In this document: positions 20,366-31,557 of the stretch, one piece after another
Numbering within the stretch: position 1 is the first letter of the stretch
Layout of the letters: every line of letters begins with the position of its first letter
Assembly (NCBI GenBank): GCA_015501595.1
Contig: JADNRX010000108.1
Coordinates: forward strand, 1 to 64,000
DNA: 64,000 nt
Reading direction: 5' to 3'
DNA from: Hymenopellis radicata
Lineage: Eukaryota > Basidiomycota > Agaricomycetes > Agaricales > Physalacriaceae
The notes under the pieces: model-generated
Seen by the model: only the letters and a program-made list of their open reading frames with translations
Told to the model about the DNA's origin: nothing
The model's database searches: none
Made by a program: the position numbers and the translations under genes

Positions 20366-20649
20366 GGAACTTCGGGGCTATAAATGTGGAAGTCCATGGT
20401 ATGCATAGTAGAGCCGGAACCACATATTATGTAGGTAGTGAATGTAGTAGATCTGCAAGATATTACGGACGGTGTGGGGTATTGTATGTGAAGAGAACGA
20501 TGTCATAAGAAAGCGTCAGCAGAGTAGTATCAACGAAAGCGATTATGAGAAAGCGAGTGTATGCTATGAGGCGTGGTATGAAAACGATAGAGAAGGAAAG
20601 CTTTTTGGTAGTGGGGCGTAAGGAGTGTTCATTCGTTCGTTGAGAATAA
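20366..20649. other. No gene; intergenic space between convergent genes
   Basis: Contains the 3' flanks of the F-box gene and of the Clp1-like relic. No motif beyond AT-rich stretches. Confidence 0.25.
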
Positions 20650-21218
20650 CTATGATCGGGTGCGCAGTCTGCGAGCCTCGGCGGTGATATTCCAGGCGGT
20701 GCGAACCATCTCGACAAGGCGGCCGTCTCGCACGCCCAGTCCCAAGACGTTCTTCCACAGCCCATATTCAAACGGAAGCGTTGTTCAGATTCCCGACGGA
20801 AGCGGCCATGACCTGGGCCATCGCTGCGGCGTTGGGAAACTCTCGACACAAGTTGGGAGCATCTGATACGCGATGTCATTTGGACTGGGTTCGAGACCAA
20901 GGGCGAAGAGGAGGAGAAGCGGGAACGATGTTGGGTGAGAGACAGTCGTGAGGGGATGAACGGCCGGGACAGATACGTAGAGTCCGTGACTCGAGGCACT
21001 GGACGGGTTGTTCCTGGCGGCGACGGTGGTATCAAGTCAGAGCGAAATCCATGGTTGTAGAGATCGCTATCGACGGGGACAAGGAGTGGGGGTTCCGTGA
21101 CGCGTTGAGCATTGGCGGAAAAGAGGACAAGGATATGCGTGGGCATCCGCGCGTCATGGAGGACGGGTACGTCCAGTACAGCAGGCATATCCGCCGGTGA
21201 GGCAAACGTCGGGGACAT
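20650..21218 (-). pseudogene. Clp1-like protein, frameshifted
   Basis: From an ATG at 21216-21218 the frame reads MPTHILVLFSANAQRV and LLVPVDSDLYNHGFRSDLIPP. The frame then changes and continues SFPLLLLFALGLEPSPNDIA. It changes again to a FPNAAAMAQVMAASVGNLNN stretch and, after a further one-base shift, YGLWKNVLGLGVRDGRLVEM ending at TAG 20650-20652. The order (short N-terminal lobe, Leu-rich helix, then Leu-Trp-Lys-Asn...Leu-Gly-Val) matches my recollection of the Clp1-like family, named after the clamp-cell gene of Coprinopsis. I find no introns that restore the frame, so I call it a pseudogene with about three frameshifts; base errors could mimic this. Confidence 0.5.
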
Positions 21219-21640
21219 CTTCTGGACATTCAAGCGAAGACATAAGGCACTAAGGATGTGCTTCACGCTTTCTACATCGAATTCATATGCGAAGTAGACT
21301 CAATGCACAGATCCCAGAAGATCACGACCACGTTGAGATGCTCCGTATGCAAAAAGAGTCCGAGTTTCGATATACAGAACAGAGTCGACAAGTACTTTCG
21401 AAAGGCAACCCTTCCGCGAGGCTGCTTGCTTGGCCTCGACCGAGTCGGCGCAGCCATTACAGTGAAGGCGCTTCCACACGTGGCCCGTCGCAAGACGAAT
21501 AGAGTTTGGTCGGGGATGTCGACGAGTTGGCTGGTGTGAGAATGCGTCGGTAGCGGGATGCTCAGTGAGACAACGGGAAGGTTTAAAGGCGCGGCAAAGT
21601 GATCCTTCAAACGGCGTTTCAAAAAGGGCTTCAAAGCTTC
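21219..21640. other. No supported gene
   Basis: A minus-strand frame across 21272-21830 contains LKDHFAAPLNLPVVSLSIPL, TRSRPSKQPRGRVAFRKYLS and similar text. KDHFA recalls the KDHFAKLLG of the 906-codon protein, so this may be its downstream, decayed part. No exon structure can be drawn. Confidence 0.25.
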
Positions 21641-22600
21641 AACGCATACGCATTCTAACCCCTGTGAGCATTGTTTCTCCTGCGAGCAGTAAAACGAACG
21701 CGACGGAACGCACTCCGTCGCGTTCGCCGAATCCGCTGAAAGCCTGCCACGCGCGCCTCCCGTACGAGCCGCATATGCTGCTGTAAAGCGCCATCTGAGG
21801 ACCTCTCCGAACCCACCGCAGTCTCGCACTGGAGTGCATACTCAGACTGTTGACTAGTGCACGGAATGTAGATCTGGCCTTCACCGAAAACTTGCGCGAA
21901 TATAACGACGCCGATGGCGAGGAACGGAGAGGCAGCATTGCCGAGAACCAGTACATGATGGTGGGGAGAAAGCAGGAAGCGAGTGAGGAAGAAAGTTTGG
22001 TCTCCTTGTCGGAGTCGCGGCCCGGAGCGGATGGGGGTGATCGCAAGTGAAACCGACGCTTTGCGAGCCAGGGAGGAAATCCGCACGAATGGTCATGACG
22101 TTGGAGAGTAGTATCCTTGAACGCCACTTCGAACTGGGTCTCATGTACGGGGTCGATGTTGAACTACTCCAATAAAGTTATCCACATCCAAACTGTGTCA
22201 AGAAGCCCATGCCGAGTCCAATCAGCACGACGCCTCCAAGCCCGGCATACGAGGCGCTCTTGATAACCGCTTCAGAGTTCGAAGTTGAGATCCTCGATGA
22301 CGAACGGATATCCCGCCTCGATATTCCCTGTCAAATTGGTAGGGGGAAGATGGATATCCAGCGCGAAGCAGCTGCGGCCCCCGTCCATATCCTCCTAATC
22401 CGACTCAAGATTGGGGTTCAGAGTTGACCCTTCGAGGATGGCGGCTGTCCTGCGGGGAAACCATCGGTGGAGGGGGACGGGTGATAATCTAACGCGCGCG
22501 ACGCGTCTACGGGAAGCGGAGGGGATGCGCCCATGATATACCAGAAGTCCAAGGAGTCGCAATCATCTGCGAGTGGTATAGCGTACGAGTGCACATCCAT
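21641..22600 (-). pseudogene. Degenerate paralog of the 906-codon gene (5' half)
   Basis: The minus strand starts with an ATG at 22598-22600 reading MDVHSYAIPLA, then PVDASRALDYHPSPSTDGFP, which parallels MDDFSYAMPPP and the DAAHAL and YHPFPQ elements of the intact gene. Nucleotide similarity continues through blocks matching 11080-11140 (AGGCGCTCT...GATGACGAACGGAT) and 10640-10680. It ends with AFKDTTLQRHDHSCGFPPW against AFKDTLRCHGHSCFSSFP. Stops and frame changes occur throughout. Confidence 0.6.
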
Positions 22601-23380
22601 GGCGGAGGAAGCGAAACAGAGCTTGGAGAAGACTACTCTTCAGGTTTCGATGCTTATTCGGGGCAATGAAACTCGAGGGCTGGATCCGACTGAGTCTGAC
22701 GCGCGCAGGCGTCGTGCACGAGAGCTTCTAGCACAAATCAGAAAACCGATACACGTTTCTCAAACTAAGATAGATTAACATACCTTGGGTTAACAGCTAA
22801 GTGTCTTTCATTCTTCAAACTGGCGGCGGTCCTCGGTATTGTATGCATCGAAGTTCGTCGTAACATTCAGTTACGAGGTAACAGAGGACTGAGCAGGGAC
22901 ATGTATAGTCATGACAGGTTGGTATAGATTATTTTTAACATGCAAAGATCATTTGTAGTCTGCACGTCCGTGAGTGAAGGGCCATCTCAAGCAGATATTA
23001 TACGAAAGACTTACAACGTAAGAGACGGTGAGGATGGCCGTTTACTGAAGGTTTATCGCCTGCCCCAATCCGGCGTAGATGTCTATATTAGACCTGTGGT
23101 CGCGTTAGGAAGACGGAGGAATAGCACAAAGCAAAAATCCACTTACCAGCTCCTTACTGGTGACAGTGTGGCTATCGAACTCTTCTGGCAGTGTCTGCGG
23201 CCATCCAGCCCCAGCATTCTCTAACATATGACATCAATTTTGGCTTGTTGCAGGCAGAGGCCAAATCCCATGGCAGGTCCATCGTTAATGAGACCGCTGA
23301 TGTATTACAGGGAGCGCTTGCTCGAGCTCCAGCCACTCGGCATTCCCGTCAAAGCGCTCTAGGATGCCAAGGTTTCGTGT
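22601..23380. other. No supported gene
   Basis: Mixed short frames. On the minus strand, WPQTLPEEFDSHTVTSKEL followed by a good donor (about 23145) resembles the WPEDLP region of the 906-codon protein, but its context is lost. Confidence 0.2.
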
Positions 23381-23397
23381 GCCCGTCGCTGCACGAA

Positions 23398-23940
23398 TTA
23401 AGAGTAACGATGAATTGCGTGAAGGAAGATGCATCGCTTTTGTAGACAATAAGGAGGAAACGAGCTGTTGTCGACAACGACGAAGATTCCTTTGCATGGC
23501 TTTCCGAACGTCATCCCGAAGCGTACGTGTTCTGCATTTCTGTTACTTAGTTCTTTTCTCATACAGGAAGTAAAATAGACGCACCATCGTGGCGTCCAAT
23601 ACAAACTGTGCTCGCTTGCCACATCTCTGTGTCCTCGCCCACCAGTCGTACATCCCAGTGAATAATTTGGTGTCGCTCTCAAAAGGCGGTTGCGGACGCG
23701 CCGCAGTCTTGAGTCCATGTTCGACAGGGTACTGCACGACCGAGTACAGTATGACGCCAGGGTTCTCGTGAAACTTGCGAGAGTATAGTGATAGCGGTAG
23801 CGGAAAACGGAGACACAGTACATGATGGTGAGGAGCAAGTGGAGGCTCGGCCAACCCGGCCCGAAGCCGAAACCCTTCCTCCAGTACGCGTTTTGACCTT
23901 CAATATCCACGGTTCATGATATCTTTGAATAAGGGTTTGA
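23398..23940 (-). pseudogene. Further degenerate fragment related to the 906-codon family
   Basis: The minus strand has FKDIMNRGY, then FGFGPGWPSLHLLLTIMYCV and YDWWARTQRCGKRAQFVLDA in different frames. The beginning parallels the AFKDT...LLLYML region of the intact gene and the 22-kb copy (both have an HHHVL / LLLTIMY pair of frames). No full exon survives. Confidence 0.35.
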
Positions 23941-24394
23941 ATTGGGCTGGATGGAGTTGGATGACCGTCACTTCGACGCGTCTACAACGCGCGTCTATGC
24001 AAGACGCGTAAAATACACAGCTGCTTTTTTGTTTTACTGCAAGAGGAATTGTTTTCTAGGGCCAGACTATGTTTCACTGTCTAGCGTCTTCGTTATCCTT
24101 ATAATTTTTCTCGTTTGGATAAGCCCACCGATTGCACCCAGCACCATGAAGAAGCTCTCACTTGAGAGTTTCCGCCGAGTTCGAGCCAAGTCCCATGGGC
24201 GACACTGCGACCGGTGTCTTCGAACTCTCTCCATCTCGCCGTTGAGCAGTTAAAGTTTCATTCTGTAATCACTGCGCATTGTCTACAGTCCCAGTGGTAG
24301 ACTCCCCGAGGACTCCACTATTGTCCTGCCACAAGCTGCAACCACACGACATGGAATCCCAAATTGATACACGCGCGCAAAGCAAACACCACGC

Positions 24395-24649
24395 CTACCC
24401 CCGCGTTTGGCGCGCTCCGGATGACCTCCTGAACGGCAAGGATCCAGACGAGAACATTTGGAATCGTCTGCAAGAACGTGAAGGTTGCTGAACCGATGAG
24501 TCCGACGCGCTGCTATTGTCGAAGGTAGTTAGTTCGCTGTCCAATGCGAATACAATCGTTCCCCGCACCTGGAAAACCGCCGGGCTCATGTTGTTGTACA
24601 GGAAGGATATATGGATAGTCAAAAGCACGAGAGCCGCGGTCCACGCCAC
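24395..24649 (-). other. Membrane-protein-like exon, unrecognised
   Basis: The minus strand reads VAWTAALVLLTIHISFLYNN, a likely membrane helix, then FQVRGTIVFALDSELTTFDN and a Ser-rich tail. The stretch resembles a real exon with a helix and a soluble tail. It lies just downstream of the paralog fragment at 24.8 kb and could be its 3' part. No stop or splice assignment is safe. Confidence 0.3.
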
Positions 24650-24769
24650 ATCGAAGGTACGACCAGTCTGGATGTACGTGCTACAGGAGGTTTATGTCGG
24701 TGTTGAGTTGACTGGTGGAGGATGGGAGAGGTGTTACCCAAGAAAGGTGCATTGCTACGGAGCACCAGG

Positions 24770-25532
24770 TCAGATATAACACAAGACATGTAGACGCAGA
24801 CGCACGATGAGCAAGGCGATGTTACGGCTTTCGCTCATCTTCCTCATGAAATGAGGAACGTGTTGGGGGTCCTGCAGCGCGCGCTGAACGTCGGGATAAA
24901 CGGTGGTGGTCAAGACGAGTCGTTTAAGGAAGGCCGCCATGAGAGGTGCTTGTTGAAGAGGACGGTCCCGTCCAGCCTTTAAATAGTGACGGGTGCCAAG
25001 CTCGGATATTTGCATCGACACGGTAGATCGAAATAACCTCGTAATGGCGCGCTCCATACTTGGAACCGCCGGCATCTGAGACTCGTCAGGAACCTGGGAG
25101 GTGGTACATTCATGGCAACTGGCGGGCCTGTGATAATGATCCAGTATCAGGCTGTGATACTCTACAACTTTGTTAAATTGGAGAACGTCGGTTCTGGGGG
25201 TACGCGTGAAGCTACGCTTGACCTGGTGATTCTCGTCAATGGAGGATGACAGCGAAACAGAAACGAGACATGCCTAAAAACATCGTCCAATTCGCATAAA
25301 ATCGCGCTTTGAAGGTCGTCCGGCAATACTTGGCTCGGGCGCGGTTTAAGACATGGAGGAGGAGGTCCTAAAATGGTGGCGGCACCTAGAGGTGTCTACA
25401 GGAACAAGAACTAAACGATAGTCGAGCCTATTCCTAGGGCAAGAGGCACACCATATTTGGTGTTACTCCGCCTCTGATGTCTGAACCATTCCCATGCAGT
25501 ACACGAAAGAATGTTAACACGTTGATTCCTGA
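24770..25532 (-). pseudogene. Paralog of the 5' part of the chimeric gene, cut by the LTR retrotransposon
   Basis: The minus strand reads ITRLFRSTVSMQISELGTRH, YLKAGRDRPLQQAPLMAAFL, then LTTTVYPDVQRALQDPQHVP and HFMRKMSESRNIALLIVRLR, ending in a stop near 24770. Nucleotide similarity to 16730-17340 is high for about 600 bp and stops at the retrotransposon boundary (25533). I do not recognise the protein family. The upstream exons are missing or moved by the insertion. Confidence 0.5.
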
Positions 25533-25742
25533 TGGGCTAGGTAGCCCAGGCGGGGAAAGTCCCAAAGGAGAAGAAGACCAGGGGAAAGAGGCCGGAAGAG
25601 AGAGTAGATCGAGTCGGGTACAGAATGGTGCACCGATCCGGAAGTAGAAGTAGTGTTCGTTTAGACGGTAGCACAGCCACAATCGTCTGCGTTCTGCCAT
25701 CATCATCCGTCCGTCTCGAGCGCGTTCAGATCCCCTAGTCCA
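25533..25742 (+). repeat. Left LTR
   Basis: It starts TGGGCTAGGTAGCCC (itself containing the palindrome GGGCTAGGTAGCCC with one mismatch) and ends CTAGTCCA. The first ~150 bp match the right LTR except one C/T change near 25661; the last ~50 bp differ at several positions and in length. Confidence 0.85.
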
Positions 25743-25872
25743 TCTGGTGATGAGGACGTGATTCGAAACCAGCCATTTCGGACTGGCATTCACTTTTGCT
25801 TTTCGTGTTCGCGTGGATTTAGCTCGGCGTCGTTAAACGTGTTGTGTTGGCCTCGTGTTTGCTCCGGGACAA

Positions 25873-27939
25873 ATGGGTTACTGGGATATCGACAACGCGG
25901 CTTTCTATGGCGACGGACGCGAGGGCGAGAACGCCGGAGAGTTCATTGATCGCATATCCCGCTACTTTCTAATTCATGCCGACACAATCTCTGACGATAA
26001 CAAGAGGTTCCAAATTCTGAAAACACTTTTCCCCCGCTACTCCGACGCACGTCGATGGATCGACAAAGTCACGACAGATATCAACGATCCAGTCACAACG
26101 TGGGACTCGACGCGCACCGTGTTGGGATTGCGAGACGCGTTCGAGGTGGAGTGGCCGGATGTCACTCCAGCGGAAAAACGGCCGCATGAGAAGCGAGCGG
26201 CACTGTTAGCAAAGGCGAGCGAGTTGACAGAGGAGAATATGACGGGCTGGGTGCTGGTTGGTGGCATGAAGCAGATGATGATTCGCGTGTGGGTCAATGC
26301 AGTTACACGCTTGGCTCACCAAATTCCAGATATTGCAGGGCTATGCATCGACGACGTCAAGGACCGCATGCCGCGTTCATTGAGATCACATCTGGTGGGG
26401 ATTACGATAACGACCTGGACGGATTTCAGACAGGCGGTCGACGCGCTCAATTTCGAGCAACTGCTATTCTTGCAGGCGGAGGGTATTCGACTTGCGCGTT
26501 TCGAGGACCAAAGCACTGCGCTTCAGTCGCTGGATGCTATGCTTAGGATTATACCCGCCTCATATCCCGTACCGTGCGCATTTCCTCCCCAGATTCCACA
26601 AGTCGCGCGGGAATTTTCGAGCGTACACGCACACAAACACGTTCCACCGACAACTACATTCTTACCTCCTATTGATATTACACCAGTGCTTCAGGACAAT
26701 GTCGAACCTCTGGTGAACAGTTTTCCTACCGAGATACTTCCAATCATGTACGACGATCGAAACGAATTTATATTTTTTTCTGCCTCTGCTGGAGTGAACG
26801 ATACTGGAAACAAACAGGAACGGGCACCCCACGACCTGCCATATACGCAGCGCGTGATATTGGAGGGTCCACAAGGAGAGAATGTGCGACTCACAGCAGT
26901 GTTCGACGATGGCTCTATGGTAGGGGCAATCGATTCGGCGGTTTTCCGCAAGGTGGCACATCGTTTGAGTGCATTAAAGCCATCATCACGATGGCTGAGG
27001 ATGGCAAATGGTGTTCGAGTGCCGTCCGATGGAGTATGGGAAGGGAAGGTTACTGTTGGGGGTGTGATAGGAAGGGGAGCATTTGAGATATTTGCTGGAG
27101 GAGGGAGCTGGGAGGTCCTGTTTGGGAAGCCTCTTTTACGAGAGTTCCATGCTGTGCATGAGTATTCGACAGATACGGTGGCGATGGGTGCAGGAGATGT
27201 GCGGGTTGTTTTGCCAAATATGTCCAGAACGGATGCGACAACCTTGGGTGAGAACCCGGTGACTTCTATCACCGAATCGCGAGCGTCCTTGCATGGGTTG
27301 CCCGGGGTGCGGGATCCCTCAAGGCGAGAGACCCGGCGAGTCTCCAATGACAAGATTGAGATGAATGAGACTGACAATATTTGTTTACAGAGCTGGACAC
27401 ACTTGGCCGATGTTAGGATAACGACCGGGGCACGGGATGGAAGGGAGGCTGTGTACAGTGACTGGGAGCGAATTCGATTCGGCGACGGGGAGGATCATGG
27501 GCATTTTGACCCAACGTGCGCAAACTTCATCGGGGATTCGCACTCCCCGACGAGGGAAGTTTCTCATGCTGCAGAACCTGCCAGAATGTTACCTGATACT
27601 GAATTAAAAAAATCAATAGAGACATCAACCGGAGGCAATGATTTGGGGAAGGAGTTAGAACGAGGGGAAGCACAACACCTTTGGAAATCAGAGTCGATAG
27701 ACTCTACGTGCGCAAACTTCATCGGGGATTCGCACTCCCCGACGAGGGAAGTCTCATTGCCTGTTTCACATGCGCCAGAACTCAACTCGGCTGACACGGT
27801 ACTTCATTCAGATCTGCCTGCTACTTCGCGCGCGCCGTTCTCAAGAAGAGCGTACAGCTTGGCGACTAAGTCAAGGTCTATCCGCGAAGAAGGGGCGCAG
27901 AGCGACGACTGGCGAAACAAGTCATGGCCACATTCCTAG
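25873..27939 (+). CDS. Gag-protease polyprotein of the retrotransposon
   Basis: An open frame of 688 residues from the ATG at 25873. The N-terminal half is a helical Gag-like domain (FIDRISRYFLIHADTIS, then a Trp/Leu-rich retrotransposon-type capsid region). At about 26880-26930 the retropepsin motif is visible as LTAVFDDGSMVGAIDS, with Asp-Asp-Gly in place of the common Asp-Ser/Thr-Gly. A helper-like GSWEVLFGKPLLREF lies about 70 residues on. The C-terminal linker contains a 47-bp exact direct repeat (27514-27560 and 27706-27752). No zinc knuckle is seen. The frame is intact although pol is not. Confidence 0.75.
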   Translation: MGYWDIDNAAFYGDGREGENAGEFIDRISRYFLIHADTISDDNKRFQILKTLFPRYSDARRWIDKVTTDINDPVTTWDSTRTVLGLRDAFEVEWPDVTPAEKRPHEKRAALLAKASELTEENMTGWVLVGGMKQMMIRVWVNAVTRLAHQIPDIAGLCIDDVKDRMPRSLRSHLVGITITTWTDFRQAVDALNFEQLLFLQAEGIRLARFEDQSTALQSLDAMLRIIPASYPVPCAFPPQIPQVAREFSSVHAHKHVPPTTTFLPPIDITPVLQDNVEPLVNSFPTEILPIMYDDRNEFIFFSASAGVNDTGNKQERAPHDLPYTQRVILEGPQGENVRLTAVFDDGSMVGAIDSAVFRKVAHRLSALKPSSRWLRMANGVRVPSDGVWEGKVTVGGVIGRGAFEIFAGGGSWEVLFGKPLLREFHAVHEYSTDTVAMGAGDVRVVLPNMSRTDATTLGENPVTSITESRASLHGLPGVRDPSRRETRRVSNDKIEMNETDNICLQSWTHLADVRITTGARDGREAVYSDWERIRFGDGEDHGHFDPTCANFIGDSHSPTREVSHAAEPARMLPDTELKKSIETSTGGNDLGKELERGEAQHLWKSESIDSTCANFIGDSHSPTREVSLPVSHAPELNSADTVLHSDLPATSRAPFSRRAYSLATKSRSIREEGAQSDDWRNKSWPHS

Positions 27940-30900
27940 TGGAGAAGGGCCGTGTATCAGACGAACTCTGCATGGTTGAGGAAGACGAGATTGAGATCCC
28001 GTGCAGGCGCTGCATGAGGACACGGGTATTTTTACCAGGAAGAACGGACCCATTCAATGGTCCTCGTGTTGACGCTGTTCTTCAGGCTATAACGATTGGA
28101 ACCGATCTCACGGACGAAGAGCGCGAACGAGTTGAGAATACCATTCGGTCGTACGCTGACTGTTTTGCGCTTTCAATGGCGGAGGTGCTGGTCGTGGACA
28201 ATGCAGAATTCACGGTGAAGATACCAGAGGGAGCCACATTCAAGCGGAAGATAGGACAGCGCCGGATGTCGCCACCAGCAAAGTCGTGGTTTAATGCAAA
28301 GCTGGATGAAATGGTTAGTGCTGGAATTGTCGCACCCATTCCTGCGGCGGACGTTCTATGCTGCTCTCCAATTACGCTTGCACAAAAGACACATGTGGAC
28401 CAGGGGCTGCCTATGGATGAGTTACTCCATGTACTCAATGACGCATGCGTGAAAGCGGGACTCGAGTCGGGTTTGAACCTACCGCCTCGACCACAGACTC
28501 CACCTGTTCAGACAACGACACCATCAACACCCTCCTGGCGTGTTGTTAGCACTTTTGAGGAGCTCAACAAGGTCCTGGATACGCGGCCCATGCCGCAGGG
28601 TGATATTCGCGCGAAAGCAGCAGGTGCTTTGCGGGAAACGTTATATCAATATGTTCGACTTCGCATCAGGATTTTTTGCGTGCCAGACAAGTGTAGAAGC
28701 GCAGCGGTATCTGTGTTTCTTTGTTGAGGGAAGAGGCTATTTTTCGTGGAAGAGGATGCCGATGGGGATAGAGGGTGCACCAACATGGTTTTCAGAGGTG
28801 ACACAGCGCGAGTTACAGGGATTGATTGACGAGATCATGGTATCTTCGTTGATGATGGCGGGCAAGCGGGAGATGACTTTGAGATGCTGTTACACGACTT
28901 CATCCGCGTTCTAGAACGTGTGCGGGCATCAAAACTCTCACTCTCCGCAACGAAGACAGCACTATTTGTAGGCGAGGCGGTGTTTGCTGGGGCGCGCGTG
29001 GGAAAATATGGGATCAAGCCGGATTTGAAGAAGGTTTCTGCTCTGGTTTCTTGGCCTACTCCGGTGGACTTGCAGAATGTTGGACAGTTTCTGGGTCTGG
29101 CGGGCGTCTTTCGCTCTCAGATTCGTGGATACGCTGAAATTGCACAGCCGCTCTCTGATCTCTTGCGCCTGCAGAGGTTCCGACATCTAAAGGACGAACA
29201 GCATATCGTGCAGGTCAACGACGAGTTAATCTGCCTGCATACTGGACACAGGAGCACGATCGCGCATTTCTTCGTCTCAAATTGGCATTGATTAGCGAGC
29301 CGGTAGCTACAAGCCCCACGGTATGATGGATCTCCCTTCATCGTTACTACCGATGGTTGTCAAAAGGGATTCGGGGGTTGGTTATCCCAGTGGCATGATA
29401 CAAGTGCACCCAGTGGTAAAGTCACGCGCGCACTGCATCCTATTGCGTATGTTTCTAAGCGAACATCAGAGGCGGAGGAGCGATACAAGCCATTCTTGTT
29501 AGAGACAGCTGGGTTGAAGTTTTGTCTGGAAGAGTTTGATGAGGACACGTACGGGTTTCCAATTGAAGTCGAGACAGATTGTCAAGCGCTACGTGACCTT
29601 CTTACAAACACAAAGCTATCTGCAACACACGCTCGATGGAAGGAGGCGATTCTCTCATTTTGGATTATTGCAGTGCGACATCGACCGGGTCGGACGAACT
29701 TGGTTGGCGACGCTCTCAGCAGAAGGTATGAGGGGCACCCGTTAGTGGATGGCGATGGTCATGAATGGACAGTGCCGGTGGACTGGCAAGAACGACATGG
29801 GTTAGTCAATGATGTGTTTGCGGTAACATCGACAGAGCCATTCGAAGCATTGCTTGCACGATTCGAGGCGGAGCCTATGTTTGTTCAAGTTCTCGAGTCG
29901 CTTGGAGAGATAGAGAATGGGCGGAGCATGCGTGACAAGAAACGTGCACGGCATAGAGCGGAGGGGTACTTCATTGACGATGGCAAACTATGGCGCTTGC
30001 CGACGGGGAAGTCAACGAGGGCACGTGCACGGTTGGAGTGTGTCACACAGAAGGAAGCGGTGGAGCTGGCGCGCGAAGAACACCAGAAGCACGGGCACTG
30101 GAGTCGGGATCTTGTCAAGATGAAACTGATGGATCAGGTTTATAGTCCTCGACTGGACAAGTCCATCGTGAAGGCGCTGCTGGAATGTGGACAGTGCAAA
30201 GCATTCGGCCCGGTGCATGTGCACTCGCTACTGGAGCCAGTCATCAGGCGTCACCCATATGAGCTGTGGGTGGCGGACTACTTGTCCTTACCAAAGGCGA
30301 AAGGCGGGTTCAAGACAGTGGTTCTCTACGTGGACGCATTTGCTCAGAAAGTATGGGGTGACAAGTTCCGCGTACCTGGATCTGCCGATACGACACTTAA
30401 GTCACTAGACCGAATCGTGCGTGACTTTCCACCACCTGAGACGCTGATGACGGATAATGGACGCCACCTGCATCAGGAAAACGGTAGGTTTGTCTCTGGA
30501 CGTCTCTGCATCTCTGTGGAGACGCCAGAGCCATCAGAGACGTTCAGAGGGTCAAATGGGCGGTTGCTGAATCGTCTCAAAAGGCTCTGTGCACCGGACC
30601 TGGGTGAGGATGCATGGGCAGCGATAACTGACTTCGAGGACTACCACATAACTGGCCGGATCACTTTGACCAAGCCATATGTGACATCAACGAGCGGATA
30701 CTCCCAGCATTGAAGCATTCGCCAAACGAAATCTCCCTAGGACTGGTAGTCAATACAGCGCGAACTCCAGTTGGTGGTGCAGACCGAGAGGCATCTTTTG
30801 ACGAGGCGGCGATTCAGATTGCTTACGTGCAGCAACAACGACTCGATGTTCACTCACACAACATAGAGCATCGGAGAAGCAGAAGATAAAATTTGATGCA

Positions 30901-31467
30901 AAAGTACTAGGGAGACAACCTGGCGAGGTTGTCTTCCAAAAAGGCCAGCTCGTCCAAATTTACCGCAGCGATCTGATATTTGTGATGAAGACAGAAAAAA
31001 AGCTATTAGTCAGATGGTCAGCGCCCTACCGCGTGGAGAGTCGAATTCGAAACTCTTACTATCTGGTAAATCTCGATGGTTCCCCGATACGGTACAAAGA
31101 TGGTCGTGAAGCAGAGGGCACGTTTAGTTCCCGGCGGCTAAGACGTTTCATTCCCCGTCCCGGCACTAAGTTAGCAGAGGATGAGGAAGGCGTAGCGGAG
31201 ACGGAGGACTTGGGTGATGTTATTGGCGATGTGGAGGAAGATGATGATACTAGCGAAGAGGAGGAGGATGAGTTGGGAGATGAGGAGGAGGTGAACATGG
31301 TTGACATTGCGTGGATGTCGACGAGGGCGTCTCCTTGTTTTGGGGGGGCACATGGGCTAGGTAGCCCAGGCGGGGAAAGTCCCAAAGGAGAAGAAGACCA
31401 GGGGAAAGAGGCCGGAAGAGAGAGTAGATCGAGTCGGGTACAGAATGGTGCACCGATCCGGAAGTAG
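27924..31467 (+). pseudogene. Degenerate pol: RT, RNase H and integrase
   Basis: Frames change several times. RT pieces are ITLAQKTHVDQGLPMDELL..., FDFASGFFACQTSVEAQRYL with FSWKRMPMGIEGAPTWF, and an active-site-like FVDDG (about 28850) in a new frame. Thumb/RNase H pieces follow (WPTPVDLQNVGQFLGLAGVF; ETDCQALRDLLTNTKLSATH; RHRPGRTNLVGDALSRRY). The integrase has the His-His-Cys-Cys zinc region (EEHQKHGHW...ECGQCKAFG) and two core Asp-containing segments (YELWVADYLSL; ETLMTDNGRH), after which the frame is lost before the catalytic Glu. The last frame (30982-31467) is acidic and ends inside the right LTR. I describe the breaks only; no repaired reading is given. Confidence 0.75.
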
Positions 31468-31557
31468 AAGTAGTGTTCGTTTAGATGGTAGCACAGCCAC
31501 AATCGTCTGCGTCTTCCCATCATCATCCCTCGCGTGTGGTCAGAGTCCCCTAGTCCA
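31353..31557 (+). repeat. Right LTR
   Basis: TGGGCTAGG...CTAGTCCA, 205 bp. It is nearly identical to the left LTR over the first ~150 bp, with small indels in the last 50 bp. The last pol frame ends inside it. Confidence 0.85.

Larger units (their letters stand above)
25533..31557 (+). mobile_element. Ty3/Gypsy-type LTR retrotransposon, pol degenerate
   Basis: Two direct LTRs (25533-25742 and 31353-31557) with TG...CA ends flank a gag-protease frame and a broken pol. The order is protease, reverse transcriptase, RNase H, integrase, as in Ty3/Gypsy. A candidate primer-binding site starts with TGGTGATGAGG at 25745, two bases after the left LTR. A purine run with seven G (31342-31348) precedes the right LTR. 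The element lies inside the 24.8-25.5-kb paralog. Flanking 5-bp target duplications do not match (CCTGA against ACGTT). Pol frameshifts make it non-autonomous. Confidence 0.85.

Noticed and set aside
26691..27377. Long minus-strand frame (228 codons) opposite the gag-protease
   Set aside because: It is antisense to a clear retrotransposon frame with retropepsin motif and carries no domain of its own.
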